Shown here: one piece after another, positions 54,101-61,829 of the stretch
Position numbering within the stretch: position 1 is the first letter of the stretch
How the letters are laid out: each line of letters begins with the position of its first letter
From: Bifidobacterium sp. ESL0763
GTDB taxonomy: Bacteria; Actinomycetota; Actinomycetes; Actinomycetales; Bifidobacteriaceae
NCBI RefSeq assembly: GCF_029433395.1
Contig: NZ_JAQTHW010000002.1
Span: 186,001 to 250,000 of the forward strand
Length of the DNA: 64,000 nucleotides
Direction of reading: 5' to 3'
Position numbers and translations under genes: made by a program
The notes under the pieces: generated by a model
Seen by the model: only the letters and a program-made list of their open reading frames with translations
Database searches by the model: none
Told to the model about the DNA's origin: nothing

Positions 54101-54751
54101 CGCCACGTGCGCCTGATCGGCGTCGACGAGGTCGCCGGCTGCAAGGCCACCGACGTCATCCTCTCGCTGTGCTTCGCCAAGACCGCTCACGGCCGCCTGC
54201 TCCAGCAGTTCGGCTCGCTGGAGGGCGAGGGCGGCGACGGCAAGCTGCTCGACGCCCTGGCCCTGGCCGAGCGCAACCTCGACATCGTCTCGGCCTTCGG
54301 CTCCTCGGACATGGAGGACGACCGCCTGCACCAGTCCGGTCCGAAGCTGCTCAAGGTGGTGCTTCAGTGGGCCGAGAAGCTGGGTCGCCAGCTCGTCCGT
54401 CCGTCGGTCAAGGCCGATTGCGACAACGTGCTCTTCAACGATCTGGCCCGCCGTATCAAGGCCCGTGGGCTCAAGGTCGCCGTCGACTACGGCTTCGACG
54501 GTGGCGGCATGCGCATCCCGCTGGTCGTCGGCCTCAAGGACAAGCCCTTCTCGCTGGCGGTGCTGAGCGACGACGCCGCCTTCATGGGCGTGCAGTCCAC
54601 CCGTAAGCGCCACCGCGTCCTCGCCCACCAGCTCGAAAGCCTCGGCTGGTCGGTCATGGACGTCTGGAGCGTCGGCGCCTTCGTCAATCCCGACAAGGAA
54701 GTGGACCGCGTCGTCTCGCAGATCGGGGAGATCTACCGGGAGGTGCGTTGA
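51116..54751 (+). CDS. DUF4011-type SF1 helicase/REase-fold homologue with degenerate active sites
   Basis: The 1211-residue protein follows the layout of large DUF4011 helicases: an N-terminal domain (GVPVLLYPVDAVR ... HVGLNPAFATAMR), a split helicase core, and a C-terminal REase-fold domain (about 1120-1205, ending LESLGWSVMDVWSVGAFVNP). By eye the expected Walker A loop is replaced by VNSDSSNDT (about 292-300), with no GK(S/T). The DEx box is VDAAA (about 831-836). In the nuclease domain the usual Asp and Glu positions read IPLVV and VLSDD. The reading frame is intact, so it is probably a retained non-catalytic scaffold or DNA-binding protein. It overlaps the FHA gene by ATGA. Confidence 0.75.
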   Translation: MNDNSNSANGKSVNGIEKMTQWYEEYRKGLSPSPLQDVSQLAAQLDLTHAHPSGIAQLFASGHTTLASLFRDTGMLRAAGRRLERVLDDKAAKTRISGVAELSMVVGVATWKGNGVPVLLYPVDAVRKAGGRETDATIRFTGHVGLNPAFATAMRAEHVDIDEAALFDGSNYESGTPDTSAVFAAITALARHELADFDIERDIVLGCFMDPATKMTAEGQRIIDVLRRGQSGNTILEAMAGDAKAVERLRGGALPQFSPFDDDPHNEHAAGDVDNVMRYAGNLVSQGHSLFVNSDSSNDTALQAASIASRCVAANRSVLYVPAVAQQKKRFVKQMDSFQLGDRVLDMADPAATANLDKQLIAAVGFQPGVSTSRFDQLSDELVGVRSRLTRYLGDLHGVSKEWGVSAYQTIQNLASIANMPTHPATRVRLGKDAARAIAPHMDEWAKKLRRAGQFGEFSVGPEDTVWYGASLFSEEEAVSAYQSVEDLLQRLLPAMREEVVSTSETCGFPVPATVQEWCGHVKVLKNLRRVLDVFQPEIFERDINAMIEASKPKEQRKAEGTSMGFWERRRHVKEARSLLRAGAQVGDLHEALKVVSKQADQWRALVPHGGWPVLPAKLDEIVETREALMRDVTALDAVLSTTVEGGNLQAVPIERLEKRLKDLYADRLALDTLPGRARLEREFRGAGLSELIDDLRARHVDTQGVEGELQLSWWTTVFEDIVRSSAIISNQDGSALQSAANRFAQVDAEHVDSIGPMIGQESMRRLCDLLFSHTQEANQLHTLLASHSRVPLQRVRRDHGQILAAAKPVIVATPSALVVLSDPQPLADVVIVDAAAHMPSLSLLAILSRARQVVVLAHRDTVTSPAVRTLIDILPEVDIEPQPVRRDPRLALFLSQHGYGRIRRDVATEAMQGAVSFHRVKANGVPVLSTGLVESSQQEIDEVIATIKRRAKGFSVIPTDYLLVVVTLTSVFRTRLGAELKSLSLKDESMARFLRHVRLIGVDEVAGCKATDVILSLCFAKTAHGRLLQQFGSLEGEGGDGKLLDALALAERNLDIVSAFGSSDMEDDRLHQSGPKLLKVVLQWAEKLGRQLVRPSVKADCDNVLFNDLARRIKARGLKVAVDYGFDGGGMRIPLVVGLKDKPFSLAVLSDDAAFMGVQSTRKRHRVLAHQLESLGWSVMDVWSVGAFVNPDKEVDRVVSQIGEIYREVR

Positions 54752-54972
54752 TGGGCGGCTACGACCCGACCCGTCGCTCCGCCCGCCGTCACCATCGCGT
54801 CACGCGCGAGGGCTCCGAGCGTTTCGACGTCGACGAGGCCGACCTCGGCCTGACCGGGGTCGAGGAGTCGGGCGTCGAAGGCTCCAAGGACGCCAGAAGC
54901 CGTGACGACGACGCCCGCATCCTGCGCGAGCTGCCGCCGCACTGGGGCATCTTCAGCGAGCGGGGCGCCTAG
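54751..54972 (+). CDS. Small acidic protein, third gene of the FHA operon
   Basis: The 73-residue protein starts with a basic MGGYDPTRRSARRHHR stretch, continues with the acidic FDVDEADLGLTGVEESG and DARSRDDDARI, and ends LRELPPHWGIFSERGA. The ATG overlaps the pseudo-helicase stop codon by one nt (TGATG) behind GGGAGG, so it is translationally coupled. I do not recognise the family, but the conserved-looking C terminus and the coupling argue that it is real and works with its two operon partners. Confidence 0.75.
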   Translation: MGGYDPTRRSARRHHRVTREGSERFDVDEADLGLTGVEESGVEGSKDARSRDDDARILRELPPHWGIFSERGA

Positions 54973-55063
54973 CGCTTTCGGGCATCGGCCGTGCCGTGGT
55001 TGTGGCTGCGCTCATCCTCCTTTCACCGTGGCGTCCCGGCGATGCCATGGTTATGTTTTCCCA

Positions 55064-55092
55064 AGCGGACCGACCCATGCCGGTCCGCTTTT
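55064..55092. terminator. Bidirectional terminator between the FHA operon and the SAF gene
   Basis: AGCGGACCG pairs perfectly with CGGTCCGCT around an 8-nt loop, followed by TTT on the plus strand. It abuts the end of the convergent minus-strand gene. Confidence 0.85.
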
Positions 55093-55093
55093 G

Positions 55094-55864
55094 CTATGTG
55101 GTCACCATGATCGGCGCTCCTTCCCTCGCGGCGATGACGTTCGCTGCCTCCTGTGGCCGCAGGGCCACCTGGATGTGCGTCGTCGCCCCGGCGTCGCGCT
55201 CCGGCTCGTCGTGGCCGGCCTTGATGACGAGCGCGTCCCGTGCCAGCGTGCAGGCGTCGTCCTGGTCTTCCGCGGGGTTTCCGCCGTTCTTTTCGCTGTC
55301 GTCATTGCCATCTTGTGAATCGGCCGAATCGGTTTGTGGGTCGGTCTGGCCGTCCGCTTCCGGCCGCTCGGCCGGCATCCCCTCGCCGCAGACTCCCGAC
55401 GTCACCAGCGAGACCCGCGAGCCTGGCAGCAGCGAGGAGCCCGAGCTCACCACGGCGACGTCGATTACGGTCATCCCCTTGGCGGGTACGGGGGAGGCCC
55501 GGGCCATCGGGCGGGTGAGGATGTCGCCGGCGGCGATGTCGACCTGCGCGACCATGCCGCTGGCCTGGCCGGGGGAGGAGAACGCGGAGGCGAGCGGCGG
55601 ACCCTGCGCCATCCGCACGATCTCGATGTCGCGTTCACGGATGGTGCTGCCCCGGGCGATGGCGCGCGCGGCAGTGGCCACCGGCCTGCTCGCCACCATG
55701 CCCGCCATCGCCTGCAGGGCGAGGAACACGGCGAGGCCCGCGCACAGTGCCATCGCCAGCGAGCGGATCGTCCGTGTGCGCCGGCGCTGTTGGAGGGTGG
55801 GCTGGCGGGATCCGGGCCGGCCCACCGCTTTGCTGCTATGAAAAAAGGTCATCATGATTGCCAT
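55094..55864 (-). CDS. SAF-domain (CpaB/RcpC-like) protein
   Basis: The 256-residue protein has one N-terminal membrane segment (SLAMALCAGLAVFLALQAMAG, about residues 35-55) followed by a SAF domain (ARAIARGSTIRERDIEIVRM, with GDILTRPMA). Its C-terminal part has an Asp/Gln-rich insert and VQVALRPQEAANVIAAREG, as in RcpC/CpaB. CpaB proteins help assemble Flp/Tad pili, but no tad gene is nearby. Its position beside fmdB and the cyclo-ligase gene recalls the SAF-domain gene of that cluster in other actinobacteria. Ribosome-site support for the start is weak; two more in-frame ATGs follow within four codons. Confidence 0.78.
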   Translation of the reverse strand: MAIMMTFFHSSKAVGRPGSRQPTLQQRRRTRTIRSLAMALCAGLAVFLALQAMAGMVASRPVATAARAIARGSTIRERDIEIVRMAQGPPLASAFSSPGQASGMVAQVDIAAGDILTRPMARASPVPAKGMTVIDVAVVSSGSSLLPGSRVSLVTSGVCGEGMPAERPEADGQTDPQTDSADSQDGNDDSEKNGGNPAEDQDDACTLARDALVIKAGHDEPERDAGATTHIQVALRPQEAANVIAAREGAPIMVTT

Positions 55865-56007
55865 GATGACCTGAACCCAAGCGGATGGAAAGCCCGGACG
55901 GGTGATGTGGTCGAACGGTTGGGGTTATCCACATTTCGGGCGTGTCGCGCCCTGTCGTGCCGTTTCGACCTGCCTTGCGGATGGCCGCGCGGCGACCCGC
56001 GTCCCGC

Positions 56008-56199
56008 TTACTTGGAGGATTCGCTCTTGTCGGTGCGGTAGAAGCCATGCCCCTTGAACTCGATGGGCACCGCCGAATAGACCTTGCGCACCTGCTCCTC
56101 GCCACACTTGGGGCATACGGTGATCGGGTCGTCGGTGAATGACTGCCGTTCGGTGAAATCGTAGCCGCAGTTCTTGCAGCGATAATGATAGGTAGGCAA
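56008..56199 (-). CDS. FmdB-family zinc ribbon protein
   Basis: The 63-residue protein begins with the family hallmark MPTYHYRCKNCGYDF and has the second zinc pair in VCPKCGEEQV. The family start corresponds to a TTG codon five nt after GGAGG, so a rare TTG start is assigned; the GTG four codons earlier would lie on the ribosome site. In Mycobacterium tuberculosis the member at the equivalent locus (Rv0991c) has been described as a redox-regulated chaperone, so a proteostasis role is possible. It is on the same strand as the cyclo-ligase and SAF genes. Confidence 0.88.
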   Translation of the reverse strand: MPTYHYRCKNCGYDFTERQSFTDDPITVCPKCGEEQVRKVYSAVPIEFKGHGFYRTDKSESSK

Positions 56200-56352
56200 C
56201 GGTCCCTCCACAAAGTCGACGAATCAAAGAATAGACTGTTCATATCCTAGTCCCAGGCCGGACCGCGGCGTTCTCCGAAAGGGAACCGGGCCGCCGGCGA
56301 AGCTCACGCCCGGGCGCGTGCGGGCCCGTTTCGGCCACTTGTGCCCGTCTCT

Positions 56353-57213
56353 TCAGGAACGCAGCCGCACCATGCGCTCCGACGTGAGCACGGCGTCCAC
56401 GGCGATGTCGTGCGGCAGATGCGGCACCGCGGCGTGGCGGCCGACGAACTCCCAGTCCCAGCAGACGCCGACTTTCAGGGTGGCGGGGGAGCAGTGCCCG
56501 AGGGCGCGGTCGTACCAGCCGCCGCCACGTCCGAGCCTGCTGCCGTCGAGGTCGATGGCGAAGGCGGGGATGAGCACGAGCCTCGCCGTCGCAAGCGCCT
56601 CCGGGCCGAGGGTCTCGCTCGCCGGTTCCGCCGGTCGGAGCCCTCCTCTGGCGCTGCGTGGCATGGCTCGCAGCGCATCCGAACCTTGGTAGGCGCCGAA
56701 GCCGATGTCGCGTCCGCGTCCGAGCCGGGGCACGAGCACCCGCAGCCCGCGCGCCAGCAGGCCGTCCAGCAGCGCCAACGTGGGCGCCTCGGTGCCCATC
56801 GAGACATAGCCGGCCACGGTGTCGCCGCGGCGAAGGGCTATCGTTCGCGGTTCGGAGGGGCTGGTGTCCGTACGTTTGTCGGCCATATGTTCTTTGCCGG
56901 TTTGGACGCCGTCCGTACGACCACCGTTCGCATACTCGTGGTCCGTATCCGTATGGCCTATGGCCAATCCTTTATCCCCGCGCGGCGTCGCAGCCGGAAT
57001 CTGCACATCCGTCTTGGTTTGGAATGCGGATGTGGTTCCGTCGTCAACCACGCGCACGGCCTGGGCCATCACCGTCGCCAGGCGCTCGCCGGCCGTGGTC
57101 CTTTCGGCCTCGCCCACGCCCCGTCGCTCGGCGACGGCCTGATGGCGCATCCGGCGCTTGCTCGCCTCGATTTCCCGGCCCGCCGTCCCGTCGCTCACCC
57201 ATGTGCTCTCCAT
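56353..57213 (-). CDS. 5-formyltetrahydrofolate cyclo-ligase with internal insertion
   Basis: The 286-residue enzyme converts 5-formyl-THF to 5,10-methenyl-THF using ATP. The N-terminal SKRRMRHQAVAERR, the VAGYVSMGTEAPT strand, the LVPAFAID-like LVLIPAFAIDLDGSRLGRGGGWYDRAL signature (about residues 205-232) and LPHDIAVDAVLT are present. About 70 extra residues (roughly 55-125, polar, no family similarity) separate the first helix from the core. TAGCAT lies seven nt before the ATG on this strand, so it is probably leaderless. It is divergent from the GNAT gene with only 54 bp between. Confidence 0.9.
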   Translation of the reverse strand: MESTWVSDGTAGREIEASKRRMRHQAVAERRGVGEAERTTAGERLATVMAQAVRVVDDGTTSAFQTKTDVQIPAATPRGDKGLAIGHTDTDHEYANGGRTDGVQTGKEHMADKRTDTSPSEPRTIALRRGDTVAGYVSMGTEAPTLALLDGLLARGLRVLVPRLGRGRDIGFGAYQGSDALRAMPRSARGGLRPAEPASETLGPEALATARLVLIPAFAIDLDGSRLGRGGGWYDRALGHCSPATLKVGVCWDWEFVGRHAAVPHLPHDIAVDAVLTSERMVRLRS

Positions 57214-57267
57214 GCCTCGTATGCTAGCCCGTCGTTCGTCCAGTGTCCGACGGCGTATCATGAAGGC

Positions 57268-57918
57268 GTGTCTGTCCTGAGATCCCTGCGTGGCGCGCTC
57301 ACCCCCAACCCCAATGCCATCACCATGCCCTCGCGGCTGCTGGCGCCGTCCGGTGCGATCCAGATCGCCCTGCGCCCGCTGGGCGTCGAGGACGAGGCCG
57401 GGTGGAGCCAGGTGCGCGCGCGCAACGCCGACTGGCTGCGGCCCTGGGATTCCGGCGACCCCATGCACGGCCCCGGCCTCACCTTCAACACCTGGTTGCA
57501 GCGCCAACGCCGCGACGAGCAGGACGGTGTCGCCGCACAGTTCGCCATCGTCTACCAGATGCGGATCGTCGGCCAGGTCTCGGTGGGCGCCATCAGCTAC
57601 GGCTCCATCCGCTCGGGCAGCGTCGGCTATTGGGTCGACCGGGACCACGCGGGCCTCGGCATCGCGCCGCTGTCGGTGGCGATGCTCGCCGACTGGGCGA
57701 TGTGGAGCCCCAACGGCCCCCGTCTGCACCGCCTGGAGATCGCGATGCTGCCGGGGAACGGACGGTCGAAGCGGGTGGCGCAGAAGCTCGGCGCCCATCA
57801 CGAGGGGCTGCGGCGCGCCTACATGTACATCCGCGGCGAATGGCGCGACCACGAGGTCTACAGCCTGCTGGCCGAGGATGCGCCGGAAGGGTTCGCGGCG
57901 CGGTTGCTGGGGCGCTGA
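57268..57918 (+). CDS. RimJ/RimL-type GNAT N-acetyltransferase
   Basis: The 216-residue protein has a GNAT fold with QIALRPLGVEDEAGWSQVR, RIVGQVSVGAIS, the acetyl-CoA-binding GYWVDRDHAGLGIAPLSVAML and MLPGNGRSKRVAQKLG. It resembles the acetyltransferase that follows 5-formyl-THF cyclo-ligase, galU and moeA in other actinobacteria (called rimJ there). TATCAT ends six nt before the GTG start and no ribosome site is seen, so it is likely leaderless. The long frame open upstream is antisense to the cyclo-ligase and not real. Confidence 0.88.
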   Translation: MSVLRSLRGALTPNPNAITMPSRLLAPSGAIQIALRPLGVEDEAGWSQVRARNADWLRPWDSGDPMHGPGLTFNTWLQRQRRDEQDGVAAQFAIVYQMRIVGQVSVGAISYGSIRSGSVGYWVDRDHAGLGIAPLSVAMLADWAMWSPNGPRLHRLEIAMLPGNGRSKRVAQKLGAHHEGLRRAYMYIRGEWRDHEVYSLLAEDAPEGFAARLLGR

Positions 57919-58081
57919 CAGGACCCTGCGCCATCGAGTCGTGGCAAGGATTGGCGCGGCGGGATGCGTTCCTCGGCGTGTCGCCCGACTTCGCGGCGTT
58001 TTGCGGGCAGGCTAGCGGCCAGACGACACGCGTGTGGTTTATCGCCTCAAAAGTCACGAACTCTCTCTATTCTAGAGAGAT

Positions 58082-59416
58082 ATGGATTATGCGTGGTTGA
58101 GCAGTGTCATCGTGCTGGTCATCCTCACGGTCCTTGTTATCGGCTGGCTGCCGCGGCGAACGGTGGACAGCATGAAAAGGGTGGTTGAGCATACGGCCGA
58201 CAAGTATTCACTGTCGTTGCATCTGGTCGATGCCGAAAGTGGTACCAGGTTCTCCGATGGTCGTCACGCTCTCTCGGAAGGGGTAGTCATGCGCTCGGAA
58301 CAAGCGGGGGATGCTGCCAAGGCGGCGGCCGGCAAAGAGGCGAAACGTGTGGCCCGTATCCGTCGCCTGAGGCGTCAGGCCGCGCGTCGGCGCGCCATCA
58401 TCGCCCTCTCCCTGCTCGCGCTGACCGTCGTCGTCGCCATCGCGGCCCTCGCCTTCCGTTTCAGTCTTCTCTTTGCGCTTATTCCCTTCGCCCTGCTGGT
58501 GGCGGTCCTGGCGTTGGGCGCCAGGGCGTCCAGTCATGCCCGTGAATGGGAGCGCCAGCTCAAGCTTCGGCGCCACAGCCGTGCCATGGCCGCCGCCAGA
58601 CGCGGGGTCGCGGCCGCTAAGCGCGTCGGCCAGCTCGAGGCGGCGGCCCAGTCCGCCCAGTCCGTTGACGCCTCCGCCGATGCTCCCGCCGCCCGCGATG
58701 AGGACGACGAGCCGACCGGCGTCATGGAGCAGCGCGAGATCCGCCAGGCCCTGCGCGCCAGCCGTGCCGACCACCGCCGCGTCGAGGCGATGAGGGCCGA
58801 ACGCGAGCATGCGCGGGCCGATGCCAAGGTCGAAAGCCAGCCCGTCGCCAAGGCCGGCAAGCCGCAGGCCGCCAGTGCCGTCAAGAAGACCACGGCGAAC
58901 CGTTCCGTCTCCAAGACGAATGCGTCCAAGCCGGCATCGGGCAGCAAGACCGCCGAATCCGCCAAGGCCGCGAAGCCCACCAGCCAGGCCAAGGCCGTCG
59001 CTCGCGTGGAGCATGAGGCCAGCGACGCCACCCACGAGCTCAAGCAGGTCCATCCGGTTCCCGCGCTCGACGTCGTCGACATGGTCAGCAACCAGGACCT
59101 CATCTCCTTCTCGCTGGGCGCCCCGCGTTCCGGCGTCGAAGTGCGTGCCGAGGAGCCGCAGAGCCTGGAGATCAAGTCGACCAAGCAGGTCGCCAAGGCC
59201 GTGCCACAGGATGCCGATACTTCCGAAACCGCTTCCGCTTCCGCCAAAGCCGACGACACCGCCGGCAAGGGCAGGTCGTCCAAGGCCGCCGGCAAGGCAG
59301 CCGAGGTCGAGTCGTTCCATGAGTCCGAGGTGTCGGCCGACGTCGAGGCCCCGAGCGGCACGTCCGATTCGCTGGGCGTCGGCCTGGAGAAGATCCTCGC
59401 TCGCAGGGGTGCCTGA
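58082..59416 (+). CDS. SepX/GlpR-like membrane protein
   Basis: The 444-residue protein has an N-terminal membrane segment (about residues 4-22), a cytoplasmic stretch, a helical hairpin of two membrane segments (about 103-145), and a long charged Ala/Lys/Ser-rich tail ending SLGVGLEKILARRGA. This layout and its place after 5-formyl-THF cyclo-ligase and RimJ match the actinobacterial divisome membrane protein known as SepX in Streptomyces and GlpR in Corynebacterium. Sequence identity could not be checked. TATTCT lies inside the inverted repeat TCTCTA / TAGAGA and ends eight nt before the ATG, so it is likely leaderless. Confidence 0.65.
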   Translation: MDYAWLSSVIVLVILTVLVIGWLPRRTVDSMKRVVEHTADKYSLSLHLVDAESGTRFSDGRHALSEGVVMRSEQAGDAAKAAAGKEAKRVARIRRLRRQAARRRAIIALSLLALTVVVAIAALAFRFSLLFALIPFALLVAVLALGARASSHAREWERQLKLRRHSRAMAAARRGVAAAKRVGQLEAAAQSAQSVDASADAPAARDEDDEPTGVMEQREIRQALRASRADHRRVEAMRAEREHARADAKVESQPVAKAGKPQAASAVKKTTANRSVSKTNASKPASGSKTAESAKAAKPTSQAKAVARVEHEASDATHELKQVHPVPALDVVDMVSNQDLISFSLGAPRSGVEVRAEEPQSLEIKSTKQVAKAVPQDADTSETASASAKADDTAGKGRSSKAAGKAAEVESFHESEVSADVEAPSGTSDSLGVGLEKILARRGA

Positions 59417-59458
59417 GCGCCGCCGTTGCGCGGATTTGTGAAGGTTTCACTCAGAGCG

Positions 59459-59500
59459 TTAGCACTCGGGTTGGCAGAGTGCTAATTTTCGCGCTACGAT
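59459..59500 (+). promoter_or_regulatory. CIRCE operator and promoter of groES
   Basis: TTAGCACTC - 9 nt - GAGTGCTAA (59459-59485) is a perfect CIRCE element, the HrcA repressor site. It overlaps TTGGCA (59471-59476), which with TACGAT (59495-59500) at 18 nt spacing forms the promoter. HrcA bound here would block the -35 box until heat shock. Confidence 0.93.
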
Positions 59501-59604
59501 GGTTGGTAAGCGCAAAGGGACGGTGCCGAAAGTGATCGTCAGCCTCTGAAAGCGGTGTCCTCGCGCGAGGAAATGAAATGCTCACTAGAAAGAGGAGGTC
59601 CACA

Positions 59605-59898
<294 letters not shown>

Positions 59899-59922
59899 TC
59901 GGCATCCGCCAACGCGGTTTTT

Positions 59923-59960
59923 CGATGTGCCCCGGCTGTTTCGGCAGTCGGGGCACATCG
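59923..59960 (+). terminator. Terminator of groES
   Basis: CGATGTGCCCCG pairs perfectly with CGGGGCACATCG around a 14-nt loop. It is followed by CGTTG. Confidence 0.8.
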
Positions 59961-60069
59961 CGTTGTACGGCCGGTTCCACCGGTTCCTTCGATTGTCGCC
60001 AGCACTTGGGAAACGGCGGTTTCGGAACGCGAGAGGCATGCCCGATCCACCACGGCTTACAATGCATAT

Positions 60070-61152
60070 ATGACTTATAAACATCGCCCGATAATCGACA
60101 CCATTCCCGCCTACAAGCAAGGCAAGCCGGCCCCCGCGCTCGCGGGCCAGCGCTCCTTCAAGATCTCGAGCAACGAGAACCCGTATCCGCCGCTGCCCAG
60201 CGTCCAGAAGGCCATCGAAAGCCAGGCGCTCGACCGCATCAACCGCTACCCCGACATGTCTGGCTGGCAGGTCGTCAGCAGGCTCGCCGAGGACTACGGG
60301 GTCGAGCCGAACGAGGTCGTGCTCGGCTGCGGGTCCACCGAGGTCATCACCCAGCTGGTCGACCTGCTCGCGGGCCCCGGCGACGAGGTCATCTACCCGT
60401 GGCGCAGCTTCGAGGCCTACCCGATCATCGTCTCCGGCGCGGGCGCCACCAGCGTCCAGATCGCCAACCGCCCCGACGGCGGCCACGACATCGACGCCAT
60501 GATCGCCGCGATCAACGACAGGACCCGCCTGATCATCGTCAACAACCCCAACAACCCGACCTCCTCCTCCGTCTCCGACGCCGAGGCCCGCCGCCTGATG
60601 AAGGTCGTGCCGAGCGATGTCATCGTGCTTTTCGACGAGGCCTACATCCACTTCAACACCGCTGCCGGCACCAGCGTGGCCATGGACCTCTTCCGCGAGT
60701 ATCCGAACATCGTGGTGGCCCACACCTTCTCCAAGGCCTACGGGTTGGCCGGCCTGCGCATCGGCTACGGCATCGCCCGCGCCGACGTGGCCGACGGCAT
60801 GCGCAAGCTGTCGATCCCATTCGGCGTCACCCAGACCGCGCAGGTGGCCGCCGTCGCCTCCCTGGACGCCAAGGACGAGCTGATGGACCGTGTCAAGGCA
60901 CTGATCGCCGAACGCGGCCGTATCGTCAAGGCGCTGCGCGAACAGGGCTGGGACTTCCCGGAGCCCTACGCCAACTTCTTCTGGCTGCCGCTGGGGGAGC
61001 GGACCGCCGAGGCCGAGGCGCGCTTCAAGGCCGCTGGCCTCTCCACCCGCGTCTTCGATGGCGAGGGCATCCGCATCTCCATCGGCGAGCATGAGGCCAA
61101 CGACAAGGTCATCGCCGTCTGCCAGGGTCTCAAGGACGACCACATCGCCTGA
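60070..61152 (+). CDS. hisC: Histidinol-phosphate / aromatic amino acid aminotransferase
   Basis: The 360-residue fold-type I PLP enzyme has SSNENPYPP at the N terminus, NNPNNPTS, the DEAYIHF aspartate block and the PLP lysine in HTFSKAYGLAGLRIGYG. The family includes HisC and the actinobacterial aromatic aminotransferase Pat, and the two are hard to separate by eye. The gene is alone, away from other his genes, which leaves the aromatic role open. TACAAT ends six nt before the ATG: leaderless. Confidence 0.85.
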   Translation: MTYKHRPIIDTIPAYKQGKPAPALAGQRSFKISSNENPYPPLPSVQKAIESQALDRINRYPDMSGWQVVSRLAEDYGVEPNEVVLGCGSTEVITQLVDLLAGPGDEVIYPWRSFEAYPIIVSGAGATSVQIANRPDGGHDIDAMIAAINDRTRLIIVNNPNNPTSSSVSDAEARRLMKVVPSDVIVLFDEAYIHFNTAAGTSVAMDLFREYPNIVVAHTFSKAYGLAGLRIGYGIARADVADGMRKLSIPFGVTQTAQVAAVASLDAKDELMDRVKALIAERGRIVKALREQGWDFPEPYANFFWLPLGERTAEAEARFKAAGLSTRVFDGEGIRISIGEHEANDKVIAVCQGLKDDHIA

Positions 61153-61548
61153 TCGCCTGATCGTTCAGGTGCTCGGGCATTCGGGCACTCGAACATTCGG
61201 GAGCGTCGAGCCGCCAGTGGTTTCGGCGCGCCGATGAGCCCGGACATTCCCGCGGGCGTCGCCTGGCCGACGAGTCATTGTCGTCGACGGGGCGGCGCCC
61301 GCTGGTCGTATGATCCACCAATATCGCTCCGAACAGAATAGGTGCGAGATGGTCAAAAGGCCGGAATATGACTGACATCGAAGTGCCGAAAACGGTGTGA
61401 TACCGGGGCTTAGTCCAGTTTCGTCCGCCACGCCACCAGACGCAAGGCACCGGTTTCGACACACAGGGCGTGTCGGGAACTTGCGTAGGTCGGCGGTTCA
61501 TGGCATTATAGTCAAGTTGCCCAGCCAAGCTGATGTTTGGTTCGCAAT
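61153..61548. other. Non-coding spacer ahead of the tRNA cluster
   Basis: The 396-bp gap has no convincing gene. Just after hisC there are short tandem repeats (ATCGCCTG twice, and CATTCGGGCACTCGAACATTCGGG-like echoes). TATAGT at 61507-61512 lies about 37 nt before tRNA-Tyr and may be the promoter of the tRNA/rpmG transcript. Confidence 0.45.
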
Positions 61549-61630
61549 GGCGGATTTCCCAAGCGGTCAAAGGGAGCTGACTGTAAATCAGCCGCTTATA
61601 GCTTCAGTGGTTCGAATCCACTATCCGCCA
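61549..61630 (+). tRNA. tRNA-Tyr (GTA)
   Basis: The acceptor arms GGCGGAT / ATCCGCC pair perfectly, the anticodon loop contains GTA between CTGA and TCAG, and the T-arm has GGTTCGAATCC. The long variable arm fits the class II tRNA-Tyr. CCA is not encoded as an extra triplet. Confidence 0.95.
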
Positions 61631-61631
61631 C

Positions 61632-61703
<72 letters not shown>

Positions 61704-61707
61704 CTCT

Positions 61708-61781
61708 GGCGGGATAGCTCAGCTGGTTAGAGCGTACGACTCATAATCGTAAGGTCAAGAGTTCGAGTCTCTTTCCCGCTA
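61708..61781 (+). tRNA. tRNA-Met (CAT)
   Basis: TACGA-CTCATAA-TCGTA forms the anticodon arm with anticodon CAT, and the T-arm is AAGAG-TTCGAGT-CTCTT. The acceptor GGCGGGA pairs with TCCCGCT, ending in a G1-U72 wobble. The first acceptor pair is formed, unlike in initiator tRNAs, so this is the elongator type. Confidence 0.92.
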
Positions 61782-61829
61782 CAAAGATCGGCATACGTCG
61801 GTTGGAAAACAAACGCAGAAGGTGAACCA

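Noticed and set aside
52697..54628. Open minus-strand frame of 643 codons opposite the pseudo-helicase, and similar long frames opposite the ABC exporter, araA and MFS genes
   Set aside because: Low-complexity His/Gly/Val/Asp composition typical of antisense to GC-rich codons; no domains or initiation signals.
55094..55864. CpaB-like gene as evidence for a Tad pilus locus here
   Set aside because: No tadA, tadB, tadC, flp or prepilin peptidase gene is adjacent; the context is instead the cyclo-ligase cluster.
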